A stretch of 26,375 nt of DNA. Origin: Candidatus Yanofskybacteria bacterium RIFCSPHIGHO2_01_FULL_44_22. GTDB lineage: Bacteria; Patescibacteriota; Minisyncoccia; 2-02-FULL-40-12; GWA2-44-9. The stretch lies in contig MGJJ01000015.1 of NCBI GenBank assembly GCA_001794205.1, positions 1-26,375 of the forward strand. Direction: 5' to 3'. Under the pieces are notes generated by a model. It was not told the DNA's origin. It made no database searches and saw only the letters and a list, made by a program, of their open reading frames with translations. The stretch's first letter is position 1. Each line of letters starts with the position of its first letter. This document shows positions 6,261-13,954 of the stretch, in pieces. The translations under genes were made by a program, and so were the position numbers.

Positions 6261-7922
6261 ATGCTCCAGCAAACAACAAACAAAAAATCGGAGGAACTTG
6301 AAAAAAAGCTAATTGAGATTGAGCTGAAAAGAGAAGAAGAACACTATCGAAAAATCGCCCAGACTCTGAATCTGCCGTTTTCCGATTTAAAAACGGTGCC
6401 AATCAGCACCGAGGTTTTGATTTTGATAAGCGAAGAAGACGCCCGCTCATCGAAATTGGCAATTATTTCCCGTTCAGGCGCCAAGCTTATAGCCGCCGCC
6501 GTTAATCCGGAACTGCCTGAAACGAAAAAGGTTCTGGAGCAGTTGAAGAACCGCGGCTTTAGTGTTTCATTCATAATTGTGACGCCCTCCACTCTTTCCC
6601 AAGTTTGGGACCGCTACGCCACCACAAAACAAATCAAAACTTTTGAATCCGGCACGGTCAATATACGAGAAGAGGAATTGGAGTTATTCCAGGAACAAAT
6701 CCTAAATGTGGCCGACTTGAGAGACAAGGTGACCAAAATATCGGCCACTAAAATGCTGGAAATCTTAATCGCCGGCGCGCTTAAAATCGGCGCCTCGGAT
6801 ATTCATTTCGAACCGGAAACAGAAAAGGTCAGACTGCGCTACCGTCTGGACGGAGTTTTGAGCGATATCGTCGCCATAGACGTTCTTTCTTACGAAAAAA
6901 TATTAAATCGCGTCAAGATTGTTTCCAATTTAAAATTGAATATCCACAGCGCGCCTCAAGACGGCCGCTTCACCATCAGTCAAAAAAACGCAGTCATTGA
7001 GGTCAGGGTCTCCATACTGCCAAGCGAATTCGGAGAAACGGTTGTAATGCGCCTATTAGACCCGCGAACCATTAAAGAAGGGCTTGAACAATTGGGAATA
7101 CGAGAAGACTTGCTCGTTCTGATAAAAGAACAGATAAGCAAGCCGACTGGCGCGATTCTTACCACCGGGCCAACCGGTTCCGGAAAGACGACCACTCTTT
7201 ACGCTTTTGTCCGCCATTTGAATAATCCCGGAACCAAGATAATAACCATTGAGGACCCGATTGAATACCACATTCAGGGAATTTCCCAGACCCAGGTTGA
7301 ACCGGAAAAAGGATACGGCTTTGCCAATGGTTTGAGAGCAATAGTTCGCCAGGACCCGGATATTATTTTGGTGGGTGAAATCAGAGATGCTGAAGCGGCC
7401 GATATCGCCCTGCAGGCGGCTCTTACCGGCCATTTGGTTTTTTCAACCATTCACACAAATAATGCCGCCGGTACCATTCCCCGCCTGATTGACCTTGGTG
7501 TCAAACCGGAGATTATCGCTCCGGCAATCAGTATGGCCATAGCCCAAAGACTGGTCAGAAAACTGTGCCTAAAATGTCGCGTGCAAGACACGCCGCCGCA
7601 GGAAACTCTCAAAAAAATAGAAACGGTTCTGGGGCCGCTTAAGGCTAAATTCAAATTGCCCGCTTTCAATGCCTCATTAAAAATATTTTTCCCGGGCAAA
7701 TGTAAAGAATGCAATGAAATGGGTTACCGCGGTCGGCTTGGGATTTATGAAGCTTTTGTCATGTCCAAGGCCATGGAAAAACTTATTCTTAAGTCGCCCG
7801 CAATTTCAGACATTGAAAATCTGGCAGTTTCTGAAGGCATGGTTACCATGCTTCAAGACGCTTATTTGAAAATGCTTGGGGGACTGACTTCACTGGAAGA
7901 GATAGGGCGAATTATCGGATAG
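6261..7922 (+). CDS. pilB: Type IV pilus assembly ATPase PilB (GspE family)
   Basis: This hexameric cytoplasmic ATPase drives pilus extension (or type II-like secretion). The start is ATG at 6261 (553 aa); an in-frame GTG at 6225 overlaps the promoter -10 and is rejected. An N-terminal regulatory region is followed by the N2 domain (ASDIHFEPE, 178-185) and the motor domain: Walker A GPTGSGKT at 303-310, Asp box TIEDPIEY near 329-336, Walker B RQDPDIILVGEIRD at 363-376, and His box TGHLVFSTIHTN at 389-400. The Zn cysteines C436/C439 and C481/C484 mark it as PilB/GspE rather than the retraction ATPase PilT. No other pilus gene is in the window. It is transcribed divergently from nusA. Confidence 0.95.
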   Translation: MLQQTTNKKSEELEKKLIEIELKREEEHYRKIAQTLNLPFSDLKTVPISTEVLILISEEDARSSKLAIISRSGAKLIAAAVNPELPETKKVLEQLKNRGFSVSFIIVTPSTLSQVWDRYATTKQIKTFESGTVNIREEELELFQEQILNVADLRDKVTKISATKMLEILIAGALKIGASDIHFEPETEKVRLRYRLDGVLSDIVAIDVLSYEKILNRVKIVSNLKLNIHSAPQDGRFTISQKNAVIEVRVSILPSEFGETVVMRLLDPRTIKEGLEQLGIREDLLVLIKEQISKPTGAILTTGPTGSGKTTTLYAFVRHLNNPGTKIITIEDPIEYHIQGISQTQVEPEKGYGFANGLRAIVRQDPDIILVGEIRDAEAADIALQAALTGHLVFSTIHTNNAAGTIPRLIDLGVKPEIIAPAISMAIAQRLVRKLCLKCRVQDTPPQETLKKIETVLGPLKAKFKLPAFNASLKIFFPGKCKECNEMGYRGRLGIYEAFVMSKAMEKLILKSPAISDIENLAVSEGMVTMLQDAYLKMLGGLTSLEEIGRIIG

Positions 7923-7930
7923 TACAAATT

Positions 7931-8099
7931 TAAAACTTTTTTAATCTGCAGGCAAAAACCCGAATTTATAAAAAAACGGGGCAGGATATTTCCAAGGAGT
8001 AGACCAGTCGAAACCGAACTATCCGAACTAAGATAACATCCCAAATCGGACCTACGTATAAATACTTTAGTCCCTTGCCTGCAGATTAAAGAAGTTTTA
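7931..8099. repeat. 169-bp element bounded by a 25-bp inverted repeat
   Basis: The arms 7931-7955 and 8075-8099 are inverted copies with a single mismatch in 25 positions; each contains CTGCAGG or its complement CCTGCAG. The 119 nt between them have no ORF. They contain a tandem CCGAACTA pair (near 8017-8034) and possible small helices (CCCG/CGGG, GTAT-aa-ATAC). It fills almost the whole gap between pilB and ruvB. It could be a MITE-like element, a structured RNA or a very large terminator-like stem. No convincing target-site duplication or promoter is seen, so the nature is unknown. Confidence 0.7.
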
Positions 8100-8118
8100 T
8101 CGGTTGGCTGTCGCCAAA

Positions 8119-8124
8119 TATAAT
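8119..8124 (+). promoter_or_regulatory. Possible ruvB promoter -10
   Basis: A consensus TATAAT lies 37 nt upstream of the ruvB ATG. The matching -35 position (around 8096-8101) is a poor TTTATC and overlaps the right arm of the inverted repeat, so the call rests mainly on the -10. Confidence 0.45.
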
Positions 8125-8161
8125 AGACTGCCAATTCTCTGATATTTTAATCTAAATAACT

Positions 8162-9187
8162 ATGTCTGTCAACCCCACTAAATTGCCCGCCCTCTCTCCC
8201 AAATCCGGTCAAGATGACCAGGTCCTTGACCAAGCTTTGCGCCCAACCAGGTTCGACGAATATGTCGGCCAGGAAAAGATAAAAGGAACGCTGAAAATTA
8301 TGATCGGGGCGGCCAAGAAAAGAAACGAGCCGATAGAGCACCTTCTCCTGCACGGCCCTTCCGGCCTCGGCAAAACAACTTTGGCTTACCTCATCGCAAA
8401 AGAGCTTGGCGCAAACATAAGAATCACCTCGGGTACGGCGCTTGAAAAAGCCGGCGATATCGGTTCCATTTTAACCGGGTTAAGCGACGGCGACGTTCTT
8501 TTTATCGACGAAGTTCATCGTTTGAATAAAACCATTGAGGAAGTAATCTATCCGGCAATGGAAAATTTCAAACTGGACATCGTTATAGGAAAAGGCATTT
8601 CGGCAAAAACCCTTCAAATAGATTTGCCGAAATTTACGCTTATTGCCGCCACCACAAAAATATCTCTTCTTTCGTCTCCGTTCAGGTCGCGATTCGGGGC
8701 AAATTTAAAATTGGATTTTTATGAACACGCTGAAATCGAACAAATCATAGCCCGGTCGGCTTCACTCTTAAAGGTCTCAATAAACAAAGAAGCCGCAACG
8801 GTTATCGCCGAGGCATCCCGGGCGACGCCCCGCGTGGCTAACCGCCTTTTAAAAAGGGTGCGCGATTATGCTCAAATAAAAGACGCTGCGGAAATAAACG
8901 CCGTTTTAGCTCGCGACGGATTGAAAATGTTGGAAATAGACAATCATGGTCTTGAAGAAACCGACCGGAGAATTTTGCTTGCCATAGCCGAAAAATTCGG
9001 CGGAGGACCGGTGGGATTAAAATCCATAGCGGCGACCGTCTCGGAAGAAGAAAGCACCATTGAAGATGTATATGAACCTTATTTAATGCAGTTAGGTTTT
9101 CTCGCCAGAACCTCCAAGGGAAGGATGATAACTTCCGCCGGCATGAAGCATCTCGGCATTAAAAGAGAAGAAACGTTGAATATCTGA
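8162..9187 (+). CDS. ruvB: Holliday junction branch-migration helicase RuvB
   Basis: RuvB is the hexameric AAA+ motor that moves Holliday junctions with RuvA during recombinational repair. At 341 aa it has the normal length. Walker A GPSGLGKT is at 65-72, Walker B VLFIDEVHRLN begins at 112 with D116-E117, the AATT sensor 1 is at 162-165, and the arginine-finger region SPFRSRFG ends at 179. The C-terminal winged helix carries DRRILLAIAEKFGGGPVGL and the RuvB-typical IEDVYEPYLMQLGFLARTSKGR. The start is ATG at 8162 without a Shine-Dalgarno; the stop is TGA. It heads a ruvB-yebC-ruvC cluster (12-nt gap to yebC). ruvA is not in the window. Confidence 0.96.
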   Translation: MSVNPTKLPALSPKSGQDDQVLDQALRPTRFDEYVGQEKIKGTLKIMIGAAKKRNEPIEHLLLHGPSGLGKTTLAYLIAKELGANIRITSGTALEKAGDIGSILTGLSDGDVLFIDEVHRLNKTIEEVIYPAMENFKLDIVIGKGISAKTLQIDLPKFTLIAATTKISLLSSPFRSRFGANLKLDFYEHAEIEQIIARSASLLKVSINKEAATVIAEASRATPRVANRLLKRVRDYAQIKDAAEINAVLARDGLKMLEIDNHGLEETDRRILLAIAEKFGGGPVGLKSIAATVSEEESTIEDVYEPYLMQLGFLARTSKGRMITSAGMKHLGIKREETLNI

Positions 9188-9199
9188 TTCTTAATTCTT

Positions 9200-9709
9200 A
9201 TGTCCGGACACTCGAAATGGTCGCAAATTAAGCGCAAAAAGGCATTGACCGACAAAAAGCGGGGTCAAATTTTTTCCAAATTATCTCGGGCAATCACCTT
9301 GGCGGCACGCAAAGGCGCCGACCCAAAAACCAATCTTGAATTGGCCAGAGCTATGGAAAAAGCCAGAATTGAAAATGTGCCCAATGAAAACATAGAAAGA
9401 GCCGTAAAAAAGATTTCCGAGAAAAACTCGAATCAATTGGAAGAGCTGGCCATAGAAGCTCTCGCTTCCAGCAATATCGCTTTAAAAATACGGGCCATTA
9501 CCGATAACCGCAACCGGACGCTCGCGGAAATTAAAAAAATATTGGCTGATTTCGGAGTTAAAATGGTCCAGCCCGGCAGTCTGCAGTGGCTTTTCGGACA
9601 ACCGCCGATTACTTTGCAAGACCCGGCCGCGCAGGAGCAAATTGAAAAACTTTTTGAAGCGCTTGACGACCAAGACGATGTTGAAGATGTCGTTTCAAAT
9701 TTAGAGTAA
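9200..9709 (+). CDS. yebC: YebC/TACO1-family protein, shortened form
   Basis: YebC/TACO1 proteins are linked to translation through difficult (polyproline) stretches and were formerly called transcriptional regulators. The N-terminal signature MSGHSKWSQIKRKKALTDKKRGQIFSKL matches the family, followed by the helical domain (ARAMEKARIENVPNENIERAVKK) and TDNRNRTLAEIKKIL. The protein is 169 aa against about 240-250 usually. After GSLQWLF only about 20 residues separate it from the final EALDDQDDVEDVVSNLE, which matches the family's extreme C-terminus, so the intervening alpha/beta domain appears deleted. No frameshift is visible. It sits between ruvB and ruvC, its usual neighbourhood, and is probably in the same operon. 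The family is secure; the function of the short form is inferred. Confidence 0.9.
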   Translation: MSGHSKWSQIKRKKALTDKKRGQIFSKLSRAITLAARKGADPKTNLELARAMEKARIENVPNENIERAVKKISEKNSNQLEELAIEALASSNIALKIRAITDNRNRTLAEIKKILADFGVKMVQPGSLQWLFGQPPITLQDPAAQEQIEKLFEALDDQDDVEDVVSNLE

Positions 9710-9743
9710 CCGGCTTTTGTTTCTTAATTCTTACTTCTTATTT

Positions 9744-10223
9744 ATGATAATTCTTGGCATTGACCCGGGCACAACTCAAATAGGTTTCGGGGTCATTGAA
9801 AAACAACGGAACAATCTATCCTGCCTTGATTATGGAATCATAAAAAATAACGGCAAAGACAAACTTTACGACTATCAAAATACCGCTTCGGAACTTAACA
9901 AACTGCTCGTCAAGCATTCCCCGGCTCTTGCCGCCGTGGAAAAACTTTTTTTCTTTAAAAACCAGAAAACGATAATCGCCGTAAGCGAAATGCGCGGGAT
10001 TATAATTTTAACCCTGGCCAATAACAAAATTCCGCTTTACGAATTTACGCCTCTCCAGGTAAAACAAGGGGTTTCAAGCTACGGCCGGGCCGGTAAGGAA
10101 CAAGTCCAGCAAATGGTTCGTCTTATTTTGGGCATAAAAGAAAGAATCCGGCCCGATGACGCGGCTGACGCCTTAGCTATTGCAATTTGCTGCGCAAATT
10201 CCTATAATCCTTTTAATCAATAA
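9744..10223 (+). CDS. ruvC: Holliday junction endonuclease RuvC
   Basis: RuvC cuts Holliday junctions symmetrically. The start is ATG at 9744 (159 aa), which places MIILGIDPG at the N-terminus as in the family; an ATG 27 nt upstream would add an unneeded leader. The catalytic acids are visible: D7 (GIDPGTTQIGFGV), E66 (AAVEKLFF) and the aspartates at 138-142 (RPDDAADALAIAI). A glycine-rich DNA-contact segment, QGVSSYGRAGKEQV, is at 108-121. It follows yebC by 34 nt. The stop overlaps the ATG of the next small ORF by one base (TAATG), suggesting translational coupling. Confidence 0.95.
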   Translation: MIILGIDPGTTQIGFGVIEKQRNNLSCLDYGIIKNNGKDKLYDYQNTASELNKLLVKHSPALAAVEKLFFFKNQKTIIAVSEMRGIIILTLANNKIPLYEFTPLQVKQGVSSYGRAGKEQVQQMVRLILGIKERIRPDDAADALAIAICCANSYNPFNQ

Positions 10224-10492
10224 TGCGGCGACCGGAAACCTGCCCAGAAACCGAACGGAGCTGGAAGGTTCCCAAAACCGTTCAGGCCATTATGGCGATA
10301 AATGTCTCGGAAACTTTATTACAGGCCGACGATGACATGGATATTGCAGACGATGTTGTCGACAAAGAATCGACAGAAGATGAAGATGAAGAGGAAGAGG
10401 ATGAGGATGAGGATTTTGAGGACGCTGATGAGGAAAACGAAGATGACGGAAAAGACGTTCGAGAAGAGGGTGAAGATAAAAATGCTTACTAA
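10223..10492 (+). CDS. Small highly acidic hypothetical protein
   Basis: An 89-aa ORF whose ATG overlaps the ruvC stop (TAATG) and whose stop is 15 nt before a strong terminator, so it fits exactly into the end of the ruv operon. Residues 1-36 are mixed in composition. From about residue 37 onward the chain is dominated by Asp and Glu (for example EDEDEEEEDEDEDFEDADEE) and is predicted to be disordered. No family is recognised. Acidic tails of this kind can mimic nucleic acid or bind basic proteins, but that is only a suggestion. Low complexity makes a chance ORF possible; the context favours a real gene. Confidence 0.5.
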   Translation: MRRPETCPETERSWKVPKTVQAIMAINVSETLLQADDDMDIADDVVDKESTEDEDEEEEDEDEDFEDADEENEDDGKDVREEGEDKNAY

Positions 10493-10507
10493 AAATTGAC
10501 AGGCAGA

Positions 10508-10544
10508 GTAATAGAAACCCCCGCTAAGCGGGGGTTTCTATTAC
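10508..10544. terminator. Bidirectional terminator between the ruv cluster and tyrS
   Basis: A perfect 17-bp stem (arms 10508-10524 and 10528-10544) has a GC core CCCCCGC-TAA-GCGGGGG and A/T-rich base. It serves the convergent transcripts of the ruvB-yebC-ruvC cluster (+) and tyrS (-). Confidence 0.9.
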
Positions 10545-10559
10545 TTAAATTTAAAATCG

Positions 10560-11741
10560 TTATTTTATTTTTACAAACTTATGCGAACCTATTTTCAGCA
10601 AATCATCGCTTTGCAATTGATAATGCCAATCTTTAATAATTTTTCCGTTTACGCTCACCGCGCCTTCGTCAATCAATCTTTTAATCTCCGATTTAGAAAC
10701 ATTCAATCCGGGGCCTGTTTCAATAATAAGTTTCCCCGCCCCTTCCACTCCTTCAATCTCGCTGGGCAGACCCTTTTGGGAAAACACTTTGGCGAATTCG
10801 TCCCGGGCCGCTTGCGCCGACTTTTCTCCGTAGAATCTCGCCACAATAAGTTGGGAAAGGTCTTTTTTGTGGTTAAAAATATCTGTCCCCGCGGTTTTGC
10901 GGCGTTCTTCCGTTCTTTCCGGCTGTTCGTCGGTAAGCAAACTGAAATATTGCCAAACTAAAGAATCGGGAATTGACATTATTTTAGCAAACATAATATT
11001 GGACTTATCGTCCAGGGCAATAAAATTACCATAGCTCTTGCTCATTTTTTTCTCTCCATCGGTGCCAACCAGTAGCGGCACGGTCATTATGTCCTGTTCC
11101 GGAAGGCCGAATCTTTTCTGTACTTTTCTGCCCATAAGCAGATTGAATTTCTGTTCGGTGCCTCCTATTTCAACATCAGCCCCAAGCTCGACGGAATCAT
11201 AACCCTGCAACAGCGGATAAAACAACTCCGCCATGGTAACGTTTCCGCCGCTACGGATTCTTTCTTTAAATTCCGCCCGGTCCATTAATCGAGCATAAGT
11301 AAATTGTGAGGCCAGTTCCATAAAAAATCTGGCGTCTTTTTTTTCGTACCACTCGCTGTTGTGCCTTATCTCCGCCTTGCGCGTATCCAATATTTTTCCG
11401 GCCTGTCGGACATATTCTTTCATGTTGCGTTCCACTTCCTGCCTGCTCAAAACCGGACGTTCTCGAAGTCTCCCCGAAGGGTCGCCTATCGTCGCCGTAA
11501 AATCCCCGATAAGCAAAACAACCTGATGTCCAAGGTCGAGAAATTGCTGCAGTTTTTTCAACGGCAAAGAGTGCCCCAGATGTAGAGTGTTCATCGTCGG
11601 GTCAACGCCGAATTTAACACGCAATTTTTCCCCGCTCAAAAGTTTCTTTCTTAAGCTGTCCGCTTCAAAAATTTCTTCAACCCCCCAAGAAAGAAGATTT
11701 TCTATTTTGCCGCTGTCAGTATTGATTTTGTTCCAAAACAT
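10560..11741 (-). CDS. tyrS: Tyrosyl-tRNA synthetase
   Basis: A class I synthetase that charges tRNA-Tyr in the cytosol. It is 393 aa. The class I signature HIGH appears as HLGH at 54-57 (FGVDPTMNTLHLGHSLPL), KMSKS is at 232-236, and IGDFTATIGDPSGR (78-91) is typical of the TyrRS branch that includes TyrZ-like enzymes. The C-terminal S4 RNA-binding domain spans about 330-393 (LNVSKSEIKRLIDEGAVSVNGK). It is single-gene, divergent from the downstream PBP and convergent with the ruv cluster. The start ATG at 11741 has no Shine-Dalgarno and lies about 7 nt from a promoter -10, so the mRNA may be leaderless. Confidence 0.95.
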   Translation of the reverse strand: MFWNKINTDSGKIENLLSWGVEEIFEADSLRKKLLSGEKLRVKFGVDPTMNTLHLGHSLPLKKLQQFLDLGHQVVLLIGDFTATIGDPSGRLRERPVLSRQEVERNMKEYVRQAGKILDTRKAEIRHNSEWYEKKDARFFMELASQFTYARLMDRAEFKERIRSGGNVTMAELFYPLLQGYDSVELGADVEIGGTEQKFNLLMGRKVQKRFGLPEQDIMTVPLLVGTDGEKKMSKSYGNFIALDDKSNIMFAKIMSIPDSLVWQYFSLLTDEQPERTEERRKTAGTDIFNHKKDLSQLIVARFYGEKSAQAARDEFAKVFSQKGLPSEIEGVEGAGKLIIETGPGLNVSKSEIKRLIDEGAVSVNGKIIKDWHYQLQSDDLLKIGSHKFVKIK

Positions 11742-11747
11742 TCTTTA

Positions 11748-11776
11748 AGCATAGCTTCTTTGTCGGTTATTGTAAA
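11748..11776 (-). promoter_or_regulatory. tyrS promoter (predicted leaderless transcript)
   Basis: On the minus strand: TTTACA (11776-11771), a 17-nt spacer and TATGCT (11753-11748). The expected start, 7 nt downstream, coincides with the tyrS ATG at 11741. The -35 shares bases with the -35 of the opposite promoter. Confidence 0.5.
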
Positions 11777-11798
11777 TGTTGATTTTTTGTGGCATTAT
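11770..11798 (+). promoter_or_regulatory. PBP promoter (predicted leaderless transcript)
   Basis: TTGTAA (11770-11775), a 17-nt spacer and CATTAT (11793-11798). The expected start falls at or next to the ATG at 11806. The -35 overlaps the tyrS -35 on the other strand. Confidence 0.45.
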
Positions 11799-11805
11799 CG
11801 AGGGG

Positions 11806-13926
11806 ATGATTCTCGCCAAAAAACGCAAAAAGGGCTCGTTTTTTTTATTTTTGTTCCAGAAGGCGCTGATTCTTTTCGTGTGGATTTTTGTTTTGTCGAC
11901 AATTGTTTTTCTGTCGGCTTTTCTATTTTTGAAAAGGACTCTTCCGGAGCCGGAAACGATAATAACCAGAAAAATCGGCGAATCCACTAAAATTTTCGAT
12001 AAGACCGGCAAAATACTTCTTTACGACATTCACGGCGAAGAAAAAAGAACAATTATCGCCTGGGAGGAAGTCCCACTTAATTTGAAAAATGCCGTTTTGG
12101 TTTCCGAAGATGATAATTTTTATGAGCATAAGGGGTTTGATTTGAAAGGAATCATCCGTGCTTTTTTAGCTGACTTCCGCCACTTGAGACTTTCTCAGGG
12201 AGGCTCAACAATTACCCAGCAATTGGTAAAGACGGCTCTTTTGGGCCAGGAAAAAACGTTTTCAAGAAAAATAAAAGAAGCTGTTCTTGCTGTTGAGATA
12301 GAGCGCCGATTTTCAAAAGACCAGATATTTTGGATGTATTTAAACCAGATACCCTTCGGGTCAAACGCTTACGGAGTTCAAACCGCCGGTGAAGCCTTTT
12401 TCAATAAAAACGCCTCTGCTTTGTCGACGGCGGAAGCCGCGACGCTGGCGGCTTTAATCCGGGCCACTACATATTATTCTCCTTACGGAAATCACGTTCC
12501 CGAGCTGATGACCCGCAAAGACGGCATTTTAAAAAAAATGAAAGAATCCGGCTATTTGAACGAGGAAGAATACAAGTTGGCCGTTCAAGAACAAATCGTT
12601 TTCAGTCCGCCTTCGGAAAAAATACCCGCTCCCCACTTTGTCATTATGGTTAAGGAATATCTTATAAAAAAATATGGCGAAGAAACGGTTCAAAACGGCG
12701 GATTTAACATTATCACGACGCTTGATGCCAAACTCCAGTTATTGGCCGAAGAAACCGTGTCGAAATATGCCGCCATAAACAAAGAGCGCTATAAAGCGAA
12801 AAATGCTTCCTTGGTCGCCATAGACCCAAAAACGGGAGAAGTTTTGGCCTTAGTCGGTTCCGCTGACTATTATGACCTTGAGAATGACGGAAATTTCAAC
12901 GTTGCGACCGCCAACAGACAGCCCGGTTCGGCGTTCAAACCGTTCGCTTACGCGGCAGCCGTCAATAAAGACTACGCCGATTACTCCCTGGTTTTTGACC
13001 TAAAAACCGAATTCAATCCAAACTGTCTCCCTGATGGCTCGCAGGAAAAGGACCAATACGGCCTTGATTGTTATCATCCTAAAAATTATGACGACAGTTT
13101 CAGGGGCCCCGTAACATTAAGACAAGCTTTGGCCCAATCGTTAAATCTTCCGTCGGTAAAAACCCTTTATTTAGCCGGAGTAGACAACACCATGGATTTA
13201 GCCGAAAAAATGGGAATAAGCACCTTGGGAGACCGCTCTCGTTTTGGTTTGTCTTTGGTTTTGGGCGGAGCCGAGGTTAAGCTTACGGACTTAGTTTCGG
13301 CTTATGGAGTTTTTGCCAATGACGGAGTAAGAAATCCGTGGTATTTTATTCAAACCATAAAAACCTCCGGCGGCCAAATATTGGAAGAAGAGCGAAATAA
13401 TCCGGTCCGGGTTTTACCGGAACAAACAGCCCGCATAATAAATAATATTTTGTCGGATAATTCGGCTCGGGCTCCAATGTTCGGTTATTCAAGCTCCTTG
13501 TATCTGCCCGGCTTCAGTGTTGCGGCTAAGACCGGTACTACCCAGGAAAACCGAGATGCTTGGGTGGTTGGTTACTCCCCCGTTTTAGCTGTTGGCGTTT
13601 GGACGGGCAACAATGACAATGAATCAATGACAAGACAGGGCGCCGGCATAAGCGCCGCCGGTCCGATGTGGAATCAGTTCATGGTCAAAGCTTTGTCCGA
13701 TTTCCCGAATGAAAATTTTGTGAATCCGCCGCCCATTATCAATAATAAAATAATGCTGGACGGAAACTACTTTTATAAAAAAACGGGAGATTCCAAACCG
13801 GAAGTTCATTCCATTTTATATTTTGTTGACAGGGGCAACCCCTTGGGGCCGTTTCCAATAGAACCTCAAAAAGATTCCCAATTTAATAACTGGGAATGGG
13901 CAGTTAATAAATACTACCCTCAATAA
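11806..13926 (+). CDS. Bifunctional class A penicillin-binding protein (glycosyltransferase/transpeptidase)
   Basis: It polymerises and cross-links peptidoglycan on the outer face of the membrane. The start is ATG at 11806 (706 aa), giving a basic N-terminus (KKRKKG) and one membrane anchor at about 20-42; the ATG at 11776 would lie inside the promoter. The GT51 domain has catalytic E101 in EDDNFYEHKGFD, GGSTITQQ at 132-139, and KIKEAVLAVEIERRFSKDQI near 155-174. The transpeptidase domain has SAFK at 375-378, SLN at 445-447 and KTGT at 575-578, all intact. An overlapping hairpin terminator covers the stop codon. It is the second class A PBP in the window. Whether it is PBP1A or another subclass cannot be settled by eye. 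Confidence 0.95.
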   Translation: MILAKKRKKGSFFLFLFQKALILFVWIFVLSTIVFLSAFLFLKRTLPEPETIITRKIGESTKIFDKTGKILLYDIHGEEKRTIIAWEEVPLNLKNAVLVSEDDNFYEHKGFDLKGIIRAFLADFRHLRLSQGGSTITQQLVKTALLGQEKTFSRKIKEAVLAVEIERRFSKDQIFWMYLNQIPFGSNAYGVQTAGEAFFNKNASALSTAEAATLAALIRATTYYSPYGNHVPELMTRKDGILKKMKESGYLNEEEYKLAVQEQIVFSPPSEKIPAPHFVIMVKEYLIKKYGEETVQNGGFNIITTLDAKLQLLAEETVSKYAAINKERYKAKNASLVAIDPKTGEVLALVGSADYYDLENDGNFNVATANRQPGSAFKPFAYAAAVNKDYADYSLVFDLKTEFNPNCLPDGSQEKDQYGLDCYHPKNYDDSFRGPVTLRQALAQSLNLPSVKTLYLAGVDNTMDLAEKMGISTLGDRSRFGLSLVLGGAEVKLTDLVSAYGVFANDGVRNPWYFIQTIKTSGGQILEEERNNPVRVLPEQTARIINNILSDNSARAPMFGYSSSLYLPGFSVAAKTGTTQENRDAWVVGYSPVLAVGVWTGNNDNESMTRQGAGISAAGPMWNQFMVKALSDFPNENFVNPPPIINNKIMLDGNYFYKKTGDSKPEVHSILYFVDRGNPLGPFPIEPQKDSQFNNWEWAVNKYYPQ

Positions 13927-13954
13927 CAAAAGCAACTTTTGCACTTTTGTTATT
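13922..13954. terminator. Bidirectional terminator overlapping two stop codons
   Basis: An 11-bp perfect stem AATAACAAAAG (13922-13932) / CTTTTGTTATT (13944-13954) with an 11-nt loop. The PBP stop (13924-13926) and the stop of the DciA-like gene on the other strand (13953-13955) both lie in it, so two convergent genes share a minimal terminator. Confidence 0.65.

Noticed and set aside
3144..8099. tmRNA, 6S, SRP or RNase P RNA as identity of the two structured non-coding regions
   Set aside because: None of the conserved core sequences or tag-coding frames I know for these RNAs is present.
7912..8103. TTATCGG direct repeats as a target-site duplication of the inverted-repeat element
   Set aside because: The left copy lies inside the pilB 3' end, 12 nt from the arm, while the right copy overlaps the other arm; the spacing is not that of a duplication.
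10302..10499. Met/Lys/Arg-rich ORF overlapping the acidic ORF
   Set aside because: It is the frame-shifted shadow of the GAT/GAA-rich stretch and lacks the TAATG coupling to ruvC.
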